DNA of 64,000 nucleotides, from positions 546,292,202-546,356,201 of the forward strand of contig NC_081412.1 of assembly GCF_030272615.1 (NCBI RefSeq), written 5' to 3'. The first letter of the stretch is position 1, and each line of letters opens with the position of its first letter. This document shows positions 1 through 13,135 of this stretch, piece after piece. The DNA is from Cryptomeria japonica (Eukaryota > Streptophyta > Pinopsida > Cupressales > Cupressaceae). The position numbers and the translations under genes are program-made. The notes below the pieces were generated by a model, which saw only the letters and a program-made list of their open reading frames with translations, searched no databases and was not told where the DNA came from.

Positions 1-750
1 AGGAAACCATCGCACTAATCATTCCAAAAGTATGCATGCTTGCCATTTCCTGCATCCCACATAATATAGTTTGAGATGATGTTTCTACATGACACCATTA
101 AGTTCCAAATAGCTAAGATAGATATAGGATTGGTAATTGTGAAGATCCTCATGAGATAAGGAGAATCTAGATATTTGTTTTAAAGAAATATTGCACATTT
201 TTTACCTAACTTGTTATATAATTTTCATACTAACTTCTCTCCTAAGGCAAGATTCATAATCAACCATTGTCTCAAACTTGTATCTCTATCTTCCTTTGGT
301 TGGCATATTTTATCCCATGCAATCAAAGGTATCTTATAATGAACATCACTCCCATTTCAAAAAACCATTCTTGGTTTTTGATCCAATTATTCACAGATCT
401 TTTGTGGTGATTTCATGCATGACATTACATAGATAGGAATTGTTGAGACCACTACTTAAAGCAAATTGATCCTCTCAGTAGAGGTTAACCACTCCCCTTT
501 CCATTTCACAAATTTGGAATTACAATTGAATAAAATAACATACCATAAGTTTATTTTATTTTATCCCACAAAGAGAGGTAGCCCCAAAAACTTACCAAGT
601 AACTTGTCATTTTTGAAACCCAAGATTCTTGCAATATTTTCTCTCTTTCTATTGAAGAAGAAAATATCAAACTTACTCCAATCAATTTGTTGGTCTGATG
701 TGCTACAAAATTTATCCAAAGTTGTTTTAATAACCCTAGCTTCCCTTTGA
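1..750 (-). pseudogene. LINE (non-LTR) reverse transcriptase C-terminal fragment, decayed
   Basis: Reading the minus strand from about 750 down to 1 in shifting frames gives the characteristic 3' half of a plant LINE ORF2. In order I see a segment ending in the motif ILGF..(x)..KFLGLPLF (about 570-640), then WKGEWLTSTERINLL (about 470-510), PIYVMSCM, the motif LIAWDKICQPKED (about 280-320) and finally WDAGNGKHAYFWND near position 10-60. These follow the order of the RT thumb and post-RT region of plant LINEs. Several frame changes and stops separate the blocks, so it is not functional. The fragment continues off the left edge, and its upstream part (catalytic RT, endonuclease) is missing to the right of about 790. 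The match is from recognised motif order, not a search. Confidence 0.75.
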
Positions 751-751
751 C

Positions 752-866
752 AATGTCATTGTGATCTTCATTGTTTAGTCTTATATCCAAAATTTACAAA
801 ATTGGTTGCAATATTTCTTTAATTGAAAATGTCATTGTGATCTTCATTGTTTAGTTTTAGATCCAA
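752..866. repeat. Short direct duplication (39 bp, two copies)
   Basis: A 39-base segment beginning AATGTCATTGTGATCTTCAT occurs at 752-790 and again at 828-866 with about two differences, a 76-base step. It lies at the broken edge of the LINE fragment and probably marks the deletion or repair event that ended it. Confidence 0.8.
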
Positions 867-3800
867 GCTTACACAAAGAGGCAGTGCTAAAATTCTAGCA
901 CTTGTAGGAATTGGTTCGAGGAATCATTGTGGGAGCATCCATGTATTATGAGTTGGCCATCACTACATAATATTGGCCACATCACATTTCTAGTTGTCCA
1001 TGTATATGCTCTTGTCGTAACTCTTGTTGCCATGGCCATTTGTCACCATCGTTGGTGCAATTCGGGTAGTTTGTTTCTCGTCATGAGAAGGTGTCCAACT
1101 CTAGGAAGTTCGTGGTCAAGAAATCGCCTTCAGCTATGAATCCATTGCTAGCGTTAAATTTCTCACTAGGTTATGGTATTTTAGTCTCCATAATATAAAT
1201 GATTGATTGACATTCCAAGATAAATAAATAGTTCTAGATATACTAGATAAACATGTTAGATAGGTACCATTGAAGACAAAATTCCCTACAACCACGACTT
1301 TAACACAACAATATATAGATAATTTATAATCATTTTATATTACTATTATAATAAACTTTTATGAGCATATATATTTTAAATACTAACAAACCACTTTTAC
1401 TCAAAGCAATATGCTTAAGAAAGGTTTCCATTCTTTGTTCTCTTCCGGAGTATTAAATATATTTGATACTTAATATATTATTTTTTCTCTTTCAGAGTAT
1501 TAAATATATTTGATAAATAATATATTATTTTAAAGAAGTTGGTTTGAAAGTCGCAACAAATACCCAGTGAAGAAAGTAAAGAGAGCGATTCAAACACGCG
1601 AGAATAACCACGACCATACGAAACGCTGAACAAGGAAAAATGCACGAAACTAAATGACAAAAGTTAATTAAATATATTTTAAAAATGTGTAACCGAAGAC
1701 TTTAAAATGCTGAATAAAGAATTTACGCATTTTTATATAATTATTTCAAACTTTCTTCCGTCTGAAATTTTCAATCCAACGTAGCTACAAGTACATCCAT
1801 AGACCGAAGATCTAATTTGGTTGAATACACGGATAACTACACAAATGTTTTAAGTCCTCACGTGTTTGAAACGGGAGCAAATGTAAGACATTGTTATCTT
1901 CTCTCTGTCATGGGATTACGTAATATAGATTTGGAAGAGGAGTTTTTGGATTAGATTGTGCGGTAGTTTTTACATCGACGTTTCGGATCATACTTTATGA
2001 TCCATAATCACGATGATTGAGTACTATCATAGGACCATAGATTTCCATAATCTCTTAGAGCTCGATTTGCAAGTGTGACACAATGTTATAAAACCTAACA
2101 AGGTTATGGGGTGGCGTAGATAGGAGAATATCATTATCGAAATATTCAATAAAAATGAGAGCTTTATAGTATATAGTTTTAGCTACAAAAAAATGACGTA
2201 AAAAAATATTATAGATGCTGAAATTTGTCTTTTTGGAAATGGTATTTTTATTTATACTTTGTCTTCATATTAGAATAATTGGTCATTAATGTGATATGTG
2301 ATAGATTAACTCTCTAAACATGAGTCAATTTTGTAGGCATAAATATGTCTTTTAGCCCAAAGAACTATTCGATTGGATGTGTGTTCCTACTTTATGATTA
2401 TCTTGATTTGTTGTTGTTTACTTTACTATGGGGACTAGTGGCATTGAAGAATACCTTTAGATGACTATCAAATCACTAGGGTACACATTCTCATATGTTT
2501 ACCCCTAGAAAAGAATTGCTTTAAGGTCACAAAAAATAATTTAGGATAGCAATCTTCAAACGTGTAGATGCTTCTAGGATGATTACGTATATTGTGATTT
2601 GTCTTTGTGCACCAATTTGTAAGTGTTCTTACCATGCTTTTGCAAATGATTGATGAAATGAATTTTGATATGATTAAAGGAGATGGGATATGAAATGAAT
2701 GTAATTAAACACTTTTAAATACAAGGGCATAACAACAAATTGCACAAACATGTGTTTAGTCAATTCTTGGTAGGAAAGGAAAGGGTGGAATCAACCAAAA
2801 ATTGAATTTAAATTTTCAATTTTTAGGGGTCAAATGTATGTGTTAGGTTTTCTTCAACACATGTAGCATTGACCTAGGATAGAATGAAGCTAGAATCAAG
2901 ATGATAATGGAATATTTGGGACTAAGTGCATGTATAGGCAAAATAAATGGATAATTAGGGTGAATACATGTGCATATGGATAAAGTGGTGGATAATTGTG
3001 TAGGAGGAATAAATAATTATATGGGGTGTTGGTTCCCAAATCAACATATCCCCAAACCCTAAAGGATTAGCCACTTTCTTATCATCGGGTTCAAGGTTGG
3101 ATTTGGCCAACGAACGAGATTCAGTCACAAGACTTAAATCTCTTGCACTTTTGGATCTACAAGAGCAAGGCGAGTGCACCTTTACAATGCCTAAATATCC
3201 TACTTCATTTCATGTTCAAACATTGCAAACTACAACAAATGTCCCAATGAGAATATGCCAAGGAAAGTTTACAAACTTCAAATTTGGCCACAATTTTGGC
3301 TTTTTAACATTTCACTCAACATTTGGGATTGTTTTCTACACTAACACTACTCCTACAATGGAAAAGAAATGACATCTGAGAATATTTGTGATTTTGAAAA
3401 CTGGATGCAAACCCCATTACCAGTGCCTTCCTTAGAGCAACAGAGTCAACCTACAACATGCATAAATTCTACTCAAATAGATTAAACTTAACCAGTGAGT
3501 TCACAATATTAATGTCTTACATTAATGTCCTCTATTCTAGTTTTATTGCAGCCATTCTTTGTAATCCTACATGCACACAACACCATTTATTTGTCATGTC
3601 AAAAGCAATTTAATCTCTTCCTTGGAGAGAAGCAAAAAACAAGACAAATGCCAAAAAATTGTTGGGATAAAATAAAGGATCTTTGATCATTCATTTCATA
3701 AAATAGTGATAATACATAAAAGAGACAACTGTAAAAAAACACTACAAACTTGCTTGCAATACGGCTAAGAACTATTTAACATAGTAAAATGACCACATGC

Positions 3801-4597
3801 TGAAAATATCATCTTAAACCACTCCAACTATGGACTGTACATGGAAGCCTTACTTCTAGAAAATTGTTCAATTTTTTTACATCAAAATCCCCCAAAAAAC
3901 AAGGAGAAGAGAAGATAAATACATAGAATAAAAACCCTAAAGAAACCCTAAAGGAAACTAAAGAATGACACTTGGCCTCTTCTCAGCAGTTGATCTTCAA
4001 CTTTAAATTTGCATTTTCCCTCCTCAAGTTTGTCTTTAATCTGCATTTTGGAACCCTCTTATGACACTTGTCAATCTGAAAATGATCTTTGCATCTTCAC
4101 ACTTCTTTCCCATGCTTGCACACAAAACATCTGCCTTATTCATTTCACACACATGTGCTATGACAAATATTTTTTTCTTTTTCTAAATCATGCCCTTGTT
4201 GTGTTTGCATTCCACATTTTTCCTTTGATTGAAAATAGAAATCCCTTCAGTGTTGGCTTATCTATTTTGTCATTTTCTGTACATTTTCCCTCTGATGAAA
4301 AACTCACTTTAATTGTGATAAGATATTTCACACGAAGCAAAAGATTATAATCATTGTTGTTCTCTTTATGATTGCAATTGGTTTGTCCTTTTCTACAGTT
4401 TCTTCAACCTTGTATTCCTATGAAAAAAGACTTTGTTTCCGTGCTTTACCCTTTCACCAAAATATTTCACTTGGCATATATTTATAATAAGAAATCTACC
4501 CCTTCCTGAGAAAATTCCCATATAGTTGAAAATTGTTCTGCATTTGCACTTTTACATTAGTAGTAAACTAATACCTCCTCATTTGGTGCCTATGTGG
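867..4597. other. Intergenic AT-rich DNA, no supported gene
   Basis: About 3.7 kb of AT-rich DNA. The open frames are all under 115 codons, lack recognisable motifs and have low-complexity composition. A 21-base direct repeat (GAGTATTAAATATATTTGAT...) is present at 1448-1468 and 1495-1515. The longest frames (3097-3372 and 4009-4350, plus strand) resemble no family I know and have no supporting context. Confidence 0.6.
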
Positions 4598-6047
4598 TGA
4601 TAACTCAATGATGAACGAATAGTACCAAACCGGTACTGAGAGGGCGGGGGGTGGGGGGGTGAATCTGTACAGACAAAAACACACTCTTAAACCGGTTTGT
4701 CAGCAGACATTGTGCATTGACAGACAAGCAGTAACACCGGTCCTTAAACAGAGTACAACCAGCAAAATCTAGAATAATTGAGACAAGCATAAACCGGTTG
4801 ACACTTATCTTCTCATACAATCTAACACTTCATTTCCATTTCACCCTAATGCATGAACAGGTAATCTACCATCAAAGACATACATATAAGCAACTAGATC
4901 AACATGATTCATTGCTTGACAGAAAACAACATAGCATCACATGAAGAAGACATCACACATGACACACATATTTTTCACGTGGAAACCCAACTGGGAAAAA
5001 CCATGGTGGGGATGAATACCCACAAGCTTGTTTTTGAACTCTTTAGAAGTCTTCTCTGTTAGGAGCCTTGTCCGGTTAAAGCTTGATACAATAGGTTCTG
5101 TTAGGAACCGATCCTGTTAGGGATCACCCGGTTGAGGGATGGCTAGAATACCCGGTTAAGGGTTAAACCCTGTTAAAGGTTACCTTGGTAGAGGATTTCA
5201 AGAACTCAATAGTTTTGAGTCACCCTGTTAAAGGATTTACAGCAAGCCGGTTAAAGCTGCCTTGTTAAGGGATTTTCCAACTGTTGAGGTGGTTAGAGAT
5301 CAACAGGTATTACAATGATCTGGTAACAGTACTCAATGCCAATGCAAATCCTCTTAAGCTCCTTTTCACCTTCTGCACTTACACTCTGCAGGTATCACTT
5401 CTCTCCTCTGGTCTGGCAAGAATCATGTATCTCTTCTCTTGTATACCCACACACAACTTTTGCCAACAACCCTAGAAAGAATCACAACATCAACCTTATA
5501 GGAAAACAGATAGGTCGATATTATAAACCCTAAACCCCAAACCTATTAGGTTAAGGAATTCAAACGGTTCAATCCTGACCATTGAGCACATTGCAATAAT
5601 CTCCATCGTTCATTTTCCACCGATTTCATGGCGGCTGATAACCCATCACACGTTATCACCGTTTATAGACTTCGCACATTCCCAAGGTAGATAGGAACAA
5701 TCTCCTTCATGCAAGATCCTTCACACACACAAGGCATACGTGGCAACACGATCTGTTCTTCGTTATCATGCTGACTTATCATACAAAGTCACTGATTGAG
5801 CCACACTGGCTTGAAGCACTTCAATCGGAAACCCTAAAGTTGAGACTACCAACCGGTAGTCATACAACGCTTCCATCTGCTGGTTCCCATAACCATATGC
5901 TGGTTCACCTTGAACAAGCACACCACTTCACTTTGGCACAAATATCGGTTCACAGTGTTATACTGGTTCTCTTCTCTTCATCATATTGACATCAATGACA
6001 ACACACAATGTCATTATGTCCTCATACCGGTTCACATAATGCCAACA
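4598..6047 (-). repeat. 3' LTR of SIRE-like copia element
   Basis: Direct repeat of 10439-11877. In plus-strand reading it starts TGATAACTCAATGATGAACG and ends TTCACATAATGCCAACA. The LTR is rich in the sequence CCGGTT and in reiterated CTGTTAAGG-type motifs (5040-5280). The polypurine tract directly follows it at 6048-6059. Confidence 0.92.
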
Positions 6048-6059
6048 ATCTCCCCCTTT
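6048..6059 (-). other. Polypurine tract of SIRE-like copia element
   Basis: On the minus strand this reads AAAGGGGGAGAT and abuts the 3' LTR start (TGTTGGC). This is the expected position for plus-strand DNA priming. The same A/G-rich block follows the related LTRs at 13135 and, degraded, at 21904. Confidence 0.85.
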
Positions 6060-6303
6060 GGCATTGATGGCAATATACAAAGATATCTCTCTGCTTCACA
6101 TCTTCTTCACATCTTCTCCCCCAATTTCTACAGATATCTTCTCCACTTCACATCTTCTCCCCCTTTAACAACAATGCCAAAGTGGAGGCACAAGCTTCCT
6201 TGTTCCATTATGTTGCTCCCCCTGAGGAGTAGCATCCTTCAACACATCAATCCTGAAGAAAAATTTGACTATGCAATACCTGACTGATGTGGAGCATACA
6301 CCT

Positions 6304-9300
6304 TTAGTTTGCTTCCTGAAGGGGCAACACCCCTAATTCACCTCTTAAGTACATAAATGTAGCCTTTGGGAGAGGCTTGGTGAATATGTCTACTATTTGC
6401 TCCTTACTGGAAACATGTTCCAGTGCAATCTCTTTGTTCTGAACCTTTTCCCTCAAGAAACGATACTTAAGCTCAAAGTGCTTGGTTCTAGAATGTAAAA
6501 CCGAATTCTTGGAGATATTAATTGCACTAGTATTGTCACAAAATATACTTATCGGTTCAGATACAGGAATTTTGAAGCCATTTAATACATGCTTCATCCA
6601 AATTGTCTGAGTACAGTTCATGAAAGCTGCAACATACTCTGCTTCCTCTGTAGACTGTGAGATACAACTCTGCTTCTTACTCATTCATGAGACCAGTCTA
6701 CCACCAAGAAAGAATGCACCATCGGTTGTGCTTTTCTGTCATCTACATTACCTACCCAATCAACATCTATGTATACTTTTAAGTTGAAATCCTTGCTATA
6801 TGGATACCACAATCCATAATCAAGAGTTCCCTTCAGATACCTAAGAATCCGCTTGACTGCAACCAAGTGGGATTCTCTTGGGCTTTTCTGGAACCTTGCA
6901 GTAATGCCAACTACATGTGCAATATTTGGTCTGCTATGCACTACATAATGCAACTTACCAATCATTGATCGGTATTCTTTCTCATCAACCAGAGCCGAGT
7001 CATCCTCTTTGGATAGTTTACAACCGGTCACCATCAGAGTGCCAACCGGTTTGCTATCTTCCATGCCAAAGGTCTTCAACACCTCTTTGACATACTTGGA
7101 CTGAGTGATAAAGATTCCATCTTTCATCTGCTGGATCTGCAATCCAATGAAGAACTTAATCTCCCATATGAGTGGCATCTCAAACTCTTTCTTCATCTCA
7201 TCTGCAAACTCATGACTCATCTTGTTATCTCCACCAAAGATAATGTCATCAACAAATACCTGACAGATCAGGATCCGATCTCCTTCAGACTTCAAGTAGA
7301 TATTGCTATCTTTACTTATTCTCTCAAATCCAATCTTCACAAGATGGGAATGTAGACATTCATACCATGCTCTAGGTGCCTGCTTTCGACCATATAGGGC
7401 TTTATGTAGCCTACATACCATGTCACTGTCTTCAGATAGGGAAAACCCATCTGGTTGCTCTATATACACCTCCTCTTCAAGTACACCATTTAGGAATGCA
7501 GATTTTACATCCATTTGATATACTTTGAAACCTTTAAAAGCTGCATATGCAAGAAGCATACGAACTCCTTCCAATCTGGCTACAGGAGCAAAGGTTTCTC
7601 CATAGTCTTCTCCTTCTTCTTGGGCATATCCTTTGCACACCAATCTGACTTTGTTCCTAATCATTGTGCCATCCTCATTCAGCTTATTTCTAAAGACCCA
7701 TTTAGTACCAATGACATTTTTATGCTCCGGTCTGGGTACCAAAGACCATGTACCATTTTTCTCTATCTGGTCAAGTTCCTCTTCCATTGCCTTGATCTAG
7801 TCTTCATCTTTATGTGCCTCTTTGAATGTTTTAGGCTCAAATTCAGAGATCATACATGAGTTTTCTCTGACCTTTCTTCTTGTAAGGATTCTTGCATCCT
7901 TATCTCCTATGATCTGCTTAGGATCATGATTCAACTTAACATACCGAGGAATGGTCTCGATAGATTCCTCTTGCTTTTCTTCTTCATCCTCATCTCCATC
8001 AGTATCAACATCTACATCTATCGATGTAGGAACACTGTTACTGGTACTTGGTTGACTGACAACCGGTTCATTTACCGCTTGCTCACTATCAGTTTCCTCA
8101 GTTTTCTTAGAGGTTTCATCAACTCTTACATTGATACTTTCCATAATTCTCTGAGTCCTATTATTGAAACACTTGAGAGATTTTCTCTTGGTGGAATACC
8201 CTAGGAATATTCCCTCATCACATTTCACATCAAATTTTCTTTGGTGTTCACTCCTCTTGATGTAACATTTGCTACCAAACACTCTAAAGTAGCTAACCAC
8301 AGGTGTCTTACCAGTCCAATACTCATAAGGATTTTTATCCTTACCTTTCTTGATGAGTATCCGGTTCATTGTATAGACTGCAGTGCTCACCGCTTCTCTC
8401 CAAAAGGTGTGGGCTACCTTTCCTTGAATCAACATAGTTCTAGCTCCTTCAACCACAGTCCAGTTATTCCTCTCTGCTAGGCCATTTTGCTGTGGAGTCC
8501 GGGGGGCAAACAATTGCCTCTTGATGCCATGTTCTTCATAGTACTTTTTGAATTCATCAGAAGTGAATTCCCCTCCTTGATCAGTTTTTAGGCACTTGAT
8601 CCTTTTACCGCTTTCCTTCTCCACTAATGCTCTGAAAGCTTTGAATTCAGACTTATCTTTCAAGAATGAGACCCACATCATTCTTGAGCAGTCATTAGTG
8701 AGAATCATGAAGTACCTATCACCTTGCACACTCCTAGTTTTCATAGGACCACACAAATCAATATGCATAAGATCAAGCAGATTTTCAGCAGTGAAAGATT
8801 TACCTTTAAAGGTTGAGGAAGACATTTTCCCCAATTGACACTCTCTGCAAAAGGTATTATCCAGTTTACTTAGCACTGGCAACCCTCTAACTGCCTTGAT
8901 CTTACTAGCCTTTACAATGTTATCAAAGTTTACATGGCAGAGTCTCCTATGCCATATCCAGCTATCATCAAATTTAGCCATAAGACATGTACTTATATTT
9001 GCATTCAGCTGAAATAGATTACCTTTGGTTTGCATGCCGGTGGCCACCAATTCACCCTTCTTTCCTTTGATTCTGCACACTCCATTCTTGAATTCCAGAG
9101 TGAGACCACTGTCGTTCAGCTGGGCAACACTCAGAAGGTTGTGTCTGAGACCATCAACCCAATACACATTGTCAGCACTACTCTTTTCATTCAGAGAGAT
9201 GAGCCCTCTGCCTTTGACCATACATGGTGCATCATTACCAAAGCAAACGACACCACCATCATACTCTTCCAAGGATAGAAACTTGCTCCGGTCACTAGTC

Positions 9301-10367
9301 ATATGGTGAGAACAACCACTATCAATAATCCACTCATTGGAATTATCAAACCGGGAGACAAGAGCCTTCTTGTCTGACACATCTTCCTTGACAACAACAA
9401 ACACAATATCTTCATTTTCTTCATCCTCTGATTCCTCATCTGTGACACCTTCATCAACTGCCACAAAACAGTTTCTCTAGTTTCCTCCTTTGAATTTCTT
9501 GAACCTTTCTGGTTTGTCTTTGTTGTCACCATTAGGATAGTTTACAACAATATGTCCTATCCGGTTACAAGAAAAACATTTCAAAGGAAGCTTACCTCTA
9601 TATTTGTCGGTTCCTTTAGGAAGTTTCCTGGCAAGGAGAGCTTCAAATGCCATCAGAATCTCCTCATCATCCATTTCTCTACTTTGGCTTGGTTCATCAC
9701 TGGTGCTAGCTTCTTTTCCTTTTCTGGATGGTACAACAAAAACTTTAAAAGTTGATTCAATCTTTTGAACACTGTCATCAAAACTATTTAGCTCATAGGC
9801 TGTCAATTTTGCAATGATGGAGTCTAGGGATACCTTAGTCTTGTCTATTGATCTTAGCTCCTGAATAGCAGCAACCCTTATTGCATAAATTGGCAATAGG
9901 GATCTCAGGACTTTGCTTACCACAGTGGAGTCTTCCATTTTACCACCTGCACTCTTGATATCTCCAACAATGGTTTTGATTCTTATTCCATACTGTTGAA
10001 TGGTCTCACCTTCAACCATCCGCATGTCTTCAAACTTCCCTCTAAGGCTTTCTTCCTTAGCTTGTTTTACATGCTCATCACCGCCATAGATATTTTCAAG
10101 AGTATCCCATACTTATTTGGGATTTACCTTATCTTGGACATCAATAAACTCAATGTCAGATAAACTATTAATTAGGGCTTCCATGACTTGCCCATTCTGC
10201 TGCATCTCTCTCTTTTGGTCATTGGTGAGAGTACTGGTAGGGGCAACATAGGCATTCTCAACATAGCTCTAGTGTTGAGCACCCATTCTTCTGATGTATA
10301 TCTTCATTCTATCTTTCCATATACTAAAATTTTCTCTGTTAAACATTGGACCTTCCCTCTTCATCAT
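6304..10367 (-). pseudogene. gag-pol: copia gag-pol polyprotein (broken)
   Basis: One ancestral frame of about 1355 codons, starting at ATG 10367 just inside the primer site. Gag (10367 to about 9480) ends with a CCHC-like knuckle whose last Cys is Tyr (about 9545-9590). Protease has the DSG motif (WIIDSGCSHHM, about 9300-9332). Integrase shows the HHCC zinc finger (about 8790-8970), then D of MHIDLCGP, D of KTDQGGEF and E of GLAERN. RT has FVDD (about 7245-7260) in place of the usual YVDD; RNase H carries STEEAEY (about 6620-6650). Damage: stops at 10269-10271, 10113-10115, 9477-9479, 7797-7799 and just before 6684, plus a one-base deletion near 6737. The total length is one base short of a multiple of three, which agrees with that single deletion. 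At least three stops replace a probable Trp. Not functional. Confidence 0.93.
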
Positions 10368-10424
10368 TAGACTGGGATCTTTACCTCAAGTGGTTAAGCT
10401 TATAACATAGAGGACCTGGAGGAC

Positions 10425-10436
10425 GCTCTGATACCA
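10425..10436 (-). other. Primer-binding site, initiator tRNA-Met type
   Basis: The minus strand reads TGGTATCAGAGC two bases after the 5' LTR end (...TTATCA). This is the usual plant retrotransposon complement to the 3' end of initiator tRNA-Met. Confidence 0.93.
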
Positions 10437-10438
10437 AT

Positions 10439-11877
10439 TGATAACTCAATTATGAACGAATAGTACCAAACCGGTACTGAGAGGGGGGGTGAATCAGTAC
10501 AGACAAAAACACACTCTTAAACCGGTTTGTCAGTAGACACTGTGCATTGATAGACAAGCAGTAACACCGGTCCTTAAATAGAGTACAACTGGCAAAACCC
10601 AGAATAACTAAGACAAGCATAAACTGGTTGACACTTATCTTCTCATACAATCTAACACTTCATTTCCATTTCACCCTAATGCATGAACAGGTAATCTACC
10701 ATCAAAGATATACATATAAGCAACTAGATCAACATGATTCACTGCTTGACAGAAAACAACATAGCATCACATGAAGAAGACATCACAAATGACACACATA
10801 TTTTTCACGTGGAAACCCAACTGGGAAAAACCACGGTGGGGATGAATACCCACAAGCTTGTTTTTGAACTCTTTAGAAGTCCGCTCTGTTAGGAGCCTTG
10901 TCCGGTTAAAGACTGATACAATAGGTTCTGTTAGGAACCGATCCTGTTAGGTATCACCCGGTTAAGGGATGGCTAGAATACCTGGTTAAGGGTTAAACCC
11001 CGTTAAAGGTTACCTTGTTAGCGGATTTCAAGAACTCAATGGTTTTGAGTCACCCTATTAAAGGATTTACAGCAAGCCGGTTAAAGCTACCCTGTTAAGG
11101 TATTTTCCAACTATTGAGGTGGTTAGAGATCAACAGGTATTACAATGATCTGGTAACAACACTCAATGCCAATGCAGATCCACTTAAGCTCCTTTTCACC
11201 TTCTGCACTTACACTTTGCAGGCATCACTTCTCTCCTTTGGTCTGGCAAGTATCACGTATCTCTTCTCTTGGATACCCACACACAACTTTTGCCAACAAC
11301 CCTAGAAAGAATCACAACAGCGACCTTATAGGAAAATAGATAGGTCGGTAGCATAAACCCTAAACCCTAAACCTGTTAGGTTAAGGAATTCAAATGGTTC
11401 AATCTTGACTGTTGAGAACACTTCATTAATCTCCATCGTTCGTTTTCCACCGATTTCATGGCAGCTGATAACCCATCACATGTTATCACCGTTTATAGAC
11501 TTCGCACATTCCCGAGGTAGATAGGAACAATCTCCTTCATGCAAGATCCTTCACGCACACAAGGCATACGTGGCAACACTATCTGTTCTTCGTTATCATG
11601 ATGACTCATCACACAAAGTCACCGGTTGAGCCACACTGGCTTGAAGCACTTCAACTGGAAACCCTGAAATTGAGACTACCAACCGGTAGTCATACAACGC
11701 TTCCATGTGTCGGTTCCCATAACCATATGTTAGTTCACCTTGAACAAGCACACCGCTTCACTTTGGCACAAATGCCAGTTCACAGTGTTATACCAGTTCT
11801 CTTCTCTTCATCATATTGACATCAATGACAACACACAATGTCATTATGTCCTCATACCGGTTCACATATTGCCAACA
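10439..11877 (-). repeat. 5' LTR of SIRE-like copia element
   Basis: Partner of the LTR at 4598-6047. Plus-strand reading begins TGATAACTCAATTATGAACG and ends TTCACATATTGCCAACA. It should carry the promoter for the minus-strand transcript. Substitutions against the 3' LTR are frequent (roughly a dozen in the first 220 bases). Confidence 0.92.
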
Positions 11878-11964
11878 TATGGAAATAATTTCACATCCCC
11901 ACTTTATTGGCAACTATCTACAACATGCATTTTGTGTAGATGATTCATCCTAGACAATAATATC

Positions 11965-13135
11965 TGATAAACTTATAAGGCACTGAGAGGGGGGGGTGAA
12001 TCAATGCAAGCAAAAACAACAACACATATCTAATCACCACTTTAAATAACTTAAAGCTTAATAAACATAAACGAAATATCACCACATAAACTAACACCCA
12101 ATATATCATACTCCACATAAAATGAAGATTTATACGTGGAAACCTAAAAGGGAAAAAATACGGTGGGAGTTAGTACCCACAAGATTCACTATCTGCAGAA
12201 TAGAAATATTTGACTGATTAAGGTCTTACAAATATGCCCAGTTAGGAGCAGACCCTGTTAGGAGTCACCCAGTGAAGGGATTTCAATCTCAGCCCTGTTA
12301 AAAGCTTTGCCCTATTAGGATCAACCTCGCAAGTGGATTTAGACTCAAGTAAATGAGCTACCCTATTAGGGGATTTACAATTTCAGGCTTGTTAGAACCT
12401 ACCCGATTAGGGGATTTGACGGCTCCAACTGTTAGGAAAACAATAGTAAAATGATTTGCATGTATCACCTCTGTGCCTAATAAGATCCGCTTCAGTTCCA
12501 CTCAATACATCAACAACACATCGATACAGAGCTTCTCAATTTACCACATAATCAAACTCTCAATATTCTCTTATGATATCATACTCCATCTCATAACTCA
12601 TCACACTTTTTATAAACATCAACTTAGTCGGCTAATAACCTTGGAACAATTTCCTAGGTTCAATGAATCTAGACAATCTTATACTTCACGCTTTACTTAT
12701 GTCAGCCACCGACATAACAAGCCAAAAATAAAACATAATCATTACCAGTTTAATCGATTTAAGTCATTCTTCTCTACCAATTGACTGTCCTTCAATATTG
12801 ACTGCTCTGTTAATAAAAAATTGCTCATCCTGTTGAATCTGCCAATGCAGTGTTGAATATACCTGCAAGTACCTGTCTCCAACATTCCTGTAGAACCGCA
12901 TCACCTAACTCTTCATTGATTGCTCATACCGATTTCTTTGAATACAACTTTGTTCCTATTTACCAATTGAAGTCTTATTTGTCGGCTCACTAATAAACTA
13001 TCTCCTCTACCGGTTATGATTTACCAGTTGGCCTAAAAGACTTAGATGACTATCAAAACATAGTTTCCAACATTGACAACATAAAACAAGTCATCATTAA
13101 ACTTATTACATCAAAGCATAATCATCAAGCCAACA
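11965..13135 (-). repeat. 3' LTR of a second, related SIRE-like copia element
   Basis: A 1171-bp segment bounded TGATAAACTT...AAGCCAACA (plus reading). It has the same internal landmarks as the 4598/10439 LTRs: the G-run followed by TGAATCA, the ACGTGGAAACC...GGGAAAAA...GGTGGG block (about 12130-12170) and the CCTGTTAGGAG / GTTAAAAGC-type reiterations (12240-12430). A polypurine tract (ATCTCCCCCTTTGGC) follows at 13136-13150. That makes it a 3' LTR with internal sequence to its right, not a solo LTR. It is diverged from the LTRs of the complete element. Confidence 0.8.

Larger units (their letters stand above)
4598..11877 (-). mobile_element. Complete Ty1/copia LTR retrotransposon, SIRE-like, decayed
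   Basis: A 7.28-kb element in minus orientation. LTRs of 1450 bp (4598-6047) and 1439 bp (10439-11877) both run TG...CA (TGATAAC...GCCAACA on the plus strand). The primer-binding site lies inside the right LTR and the polypurine tract inside the left one, which fixes the orientation. Flanking bases TGTGG (4593-4597) and TATGG (11878-11882) look like a 5-bp target duplication with one substitution. The internal region encodes gag, protease, integrase, RT and RNase H in that order, the copia arrangement. RT/RNase H wording such as [20 protein letters not shown] and SKKQSCISQSTEEAEY suggests the SIRE lineage. The LTRs differ by several percent plus indels, so the insertion is older than the other complete elements here. 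Confidence 0.93.

Noticed and set aside
3097-3372. 91-codon plus-strand frame
   Set aside because: No recognised motif, no splice context, single short frame in AT-rich DNA.
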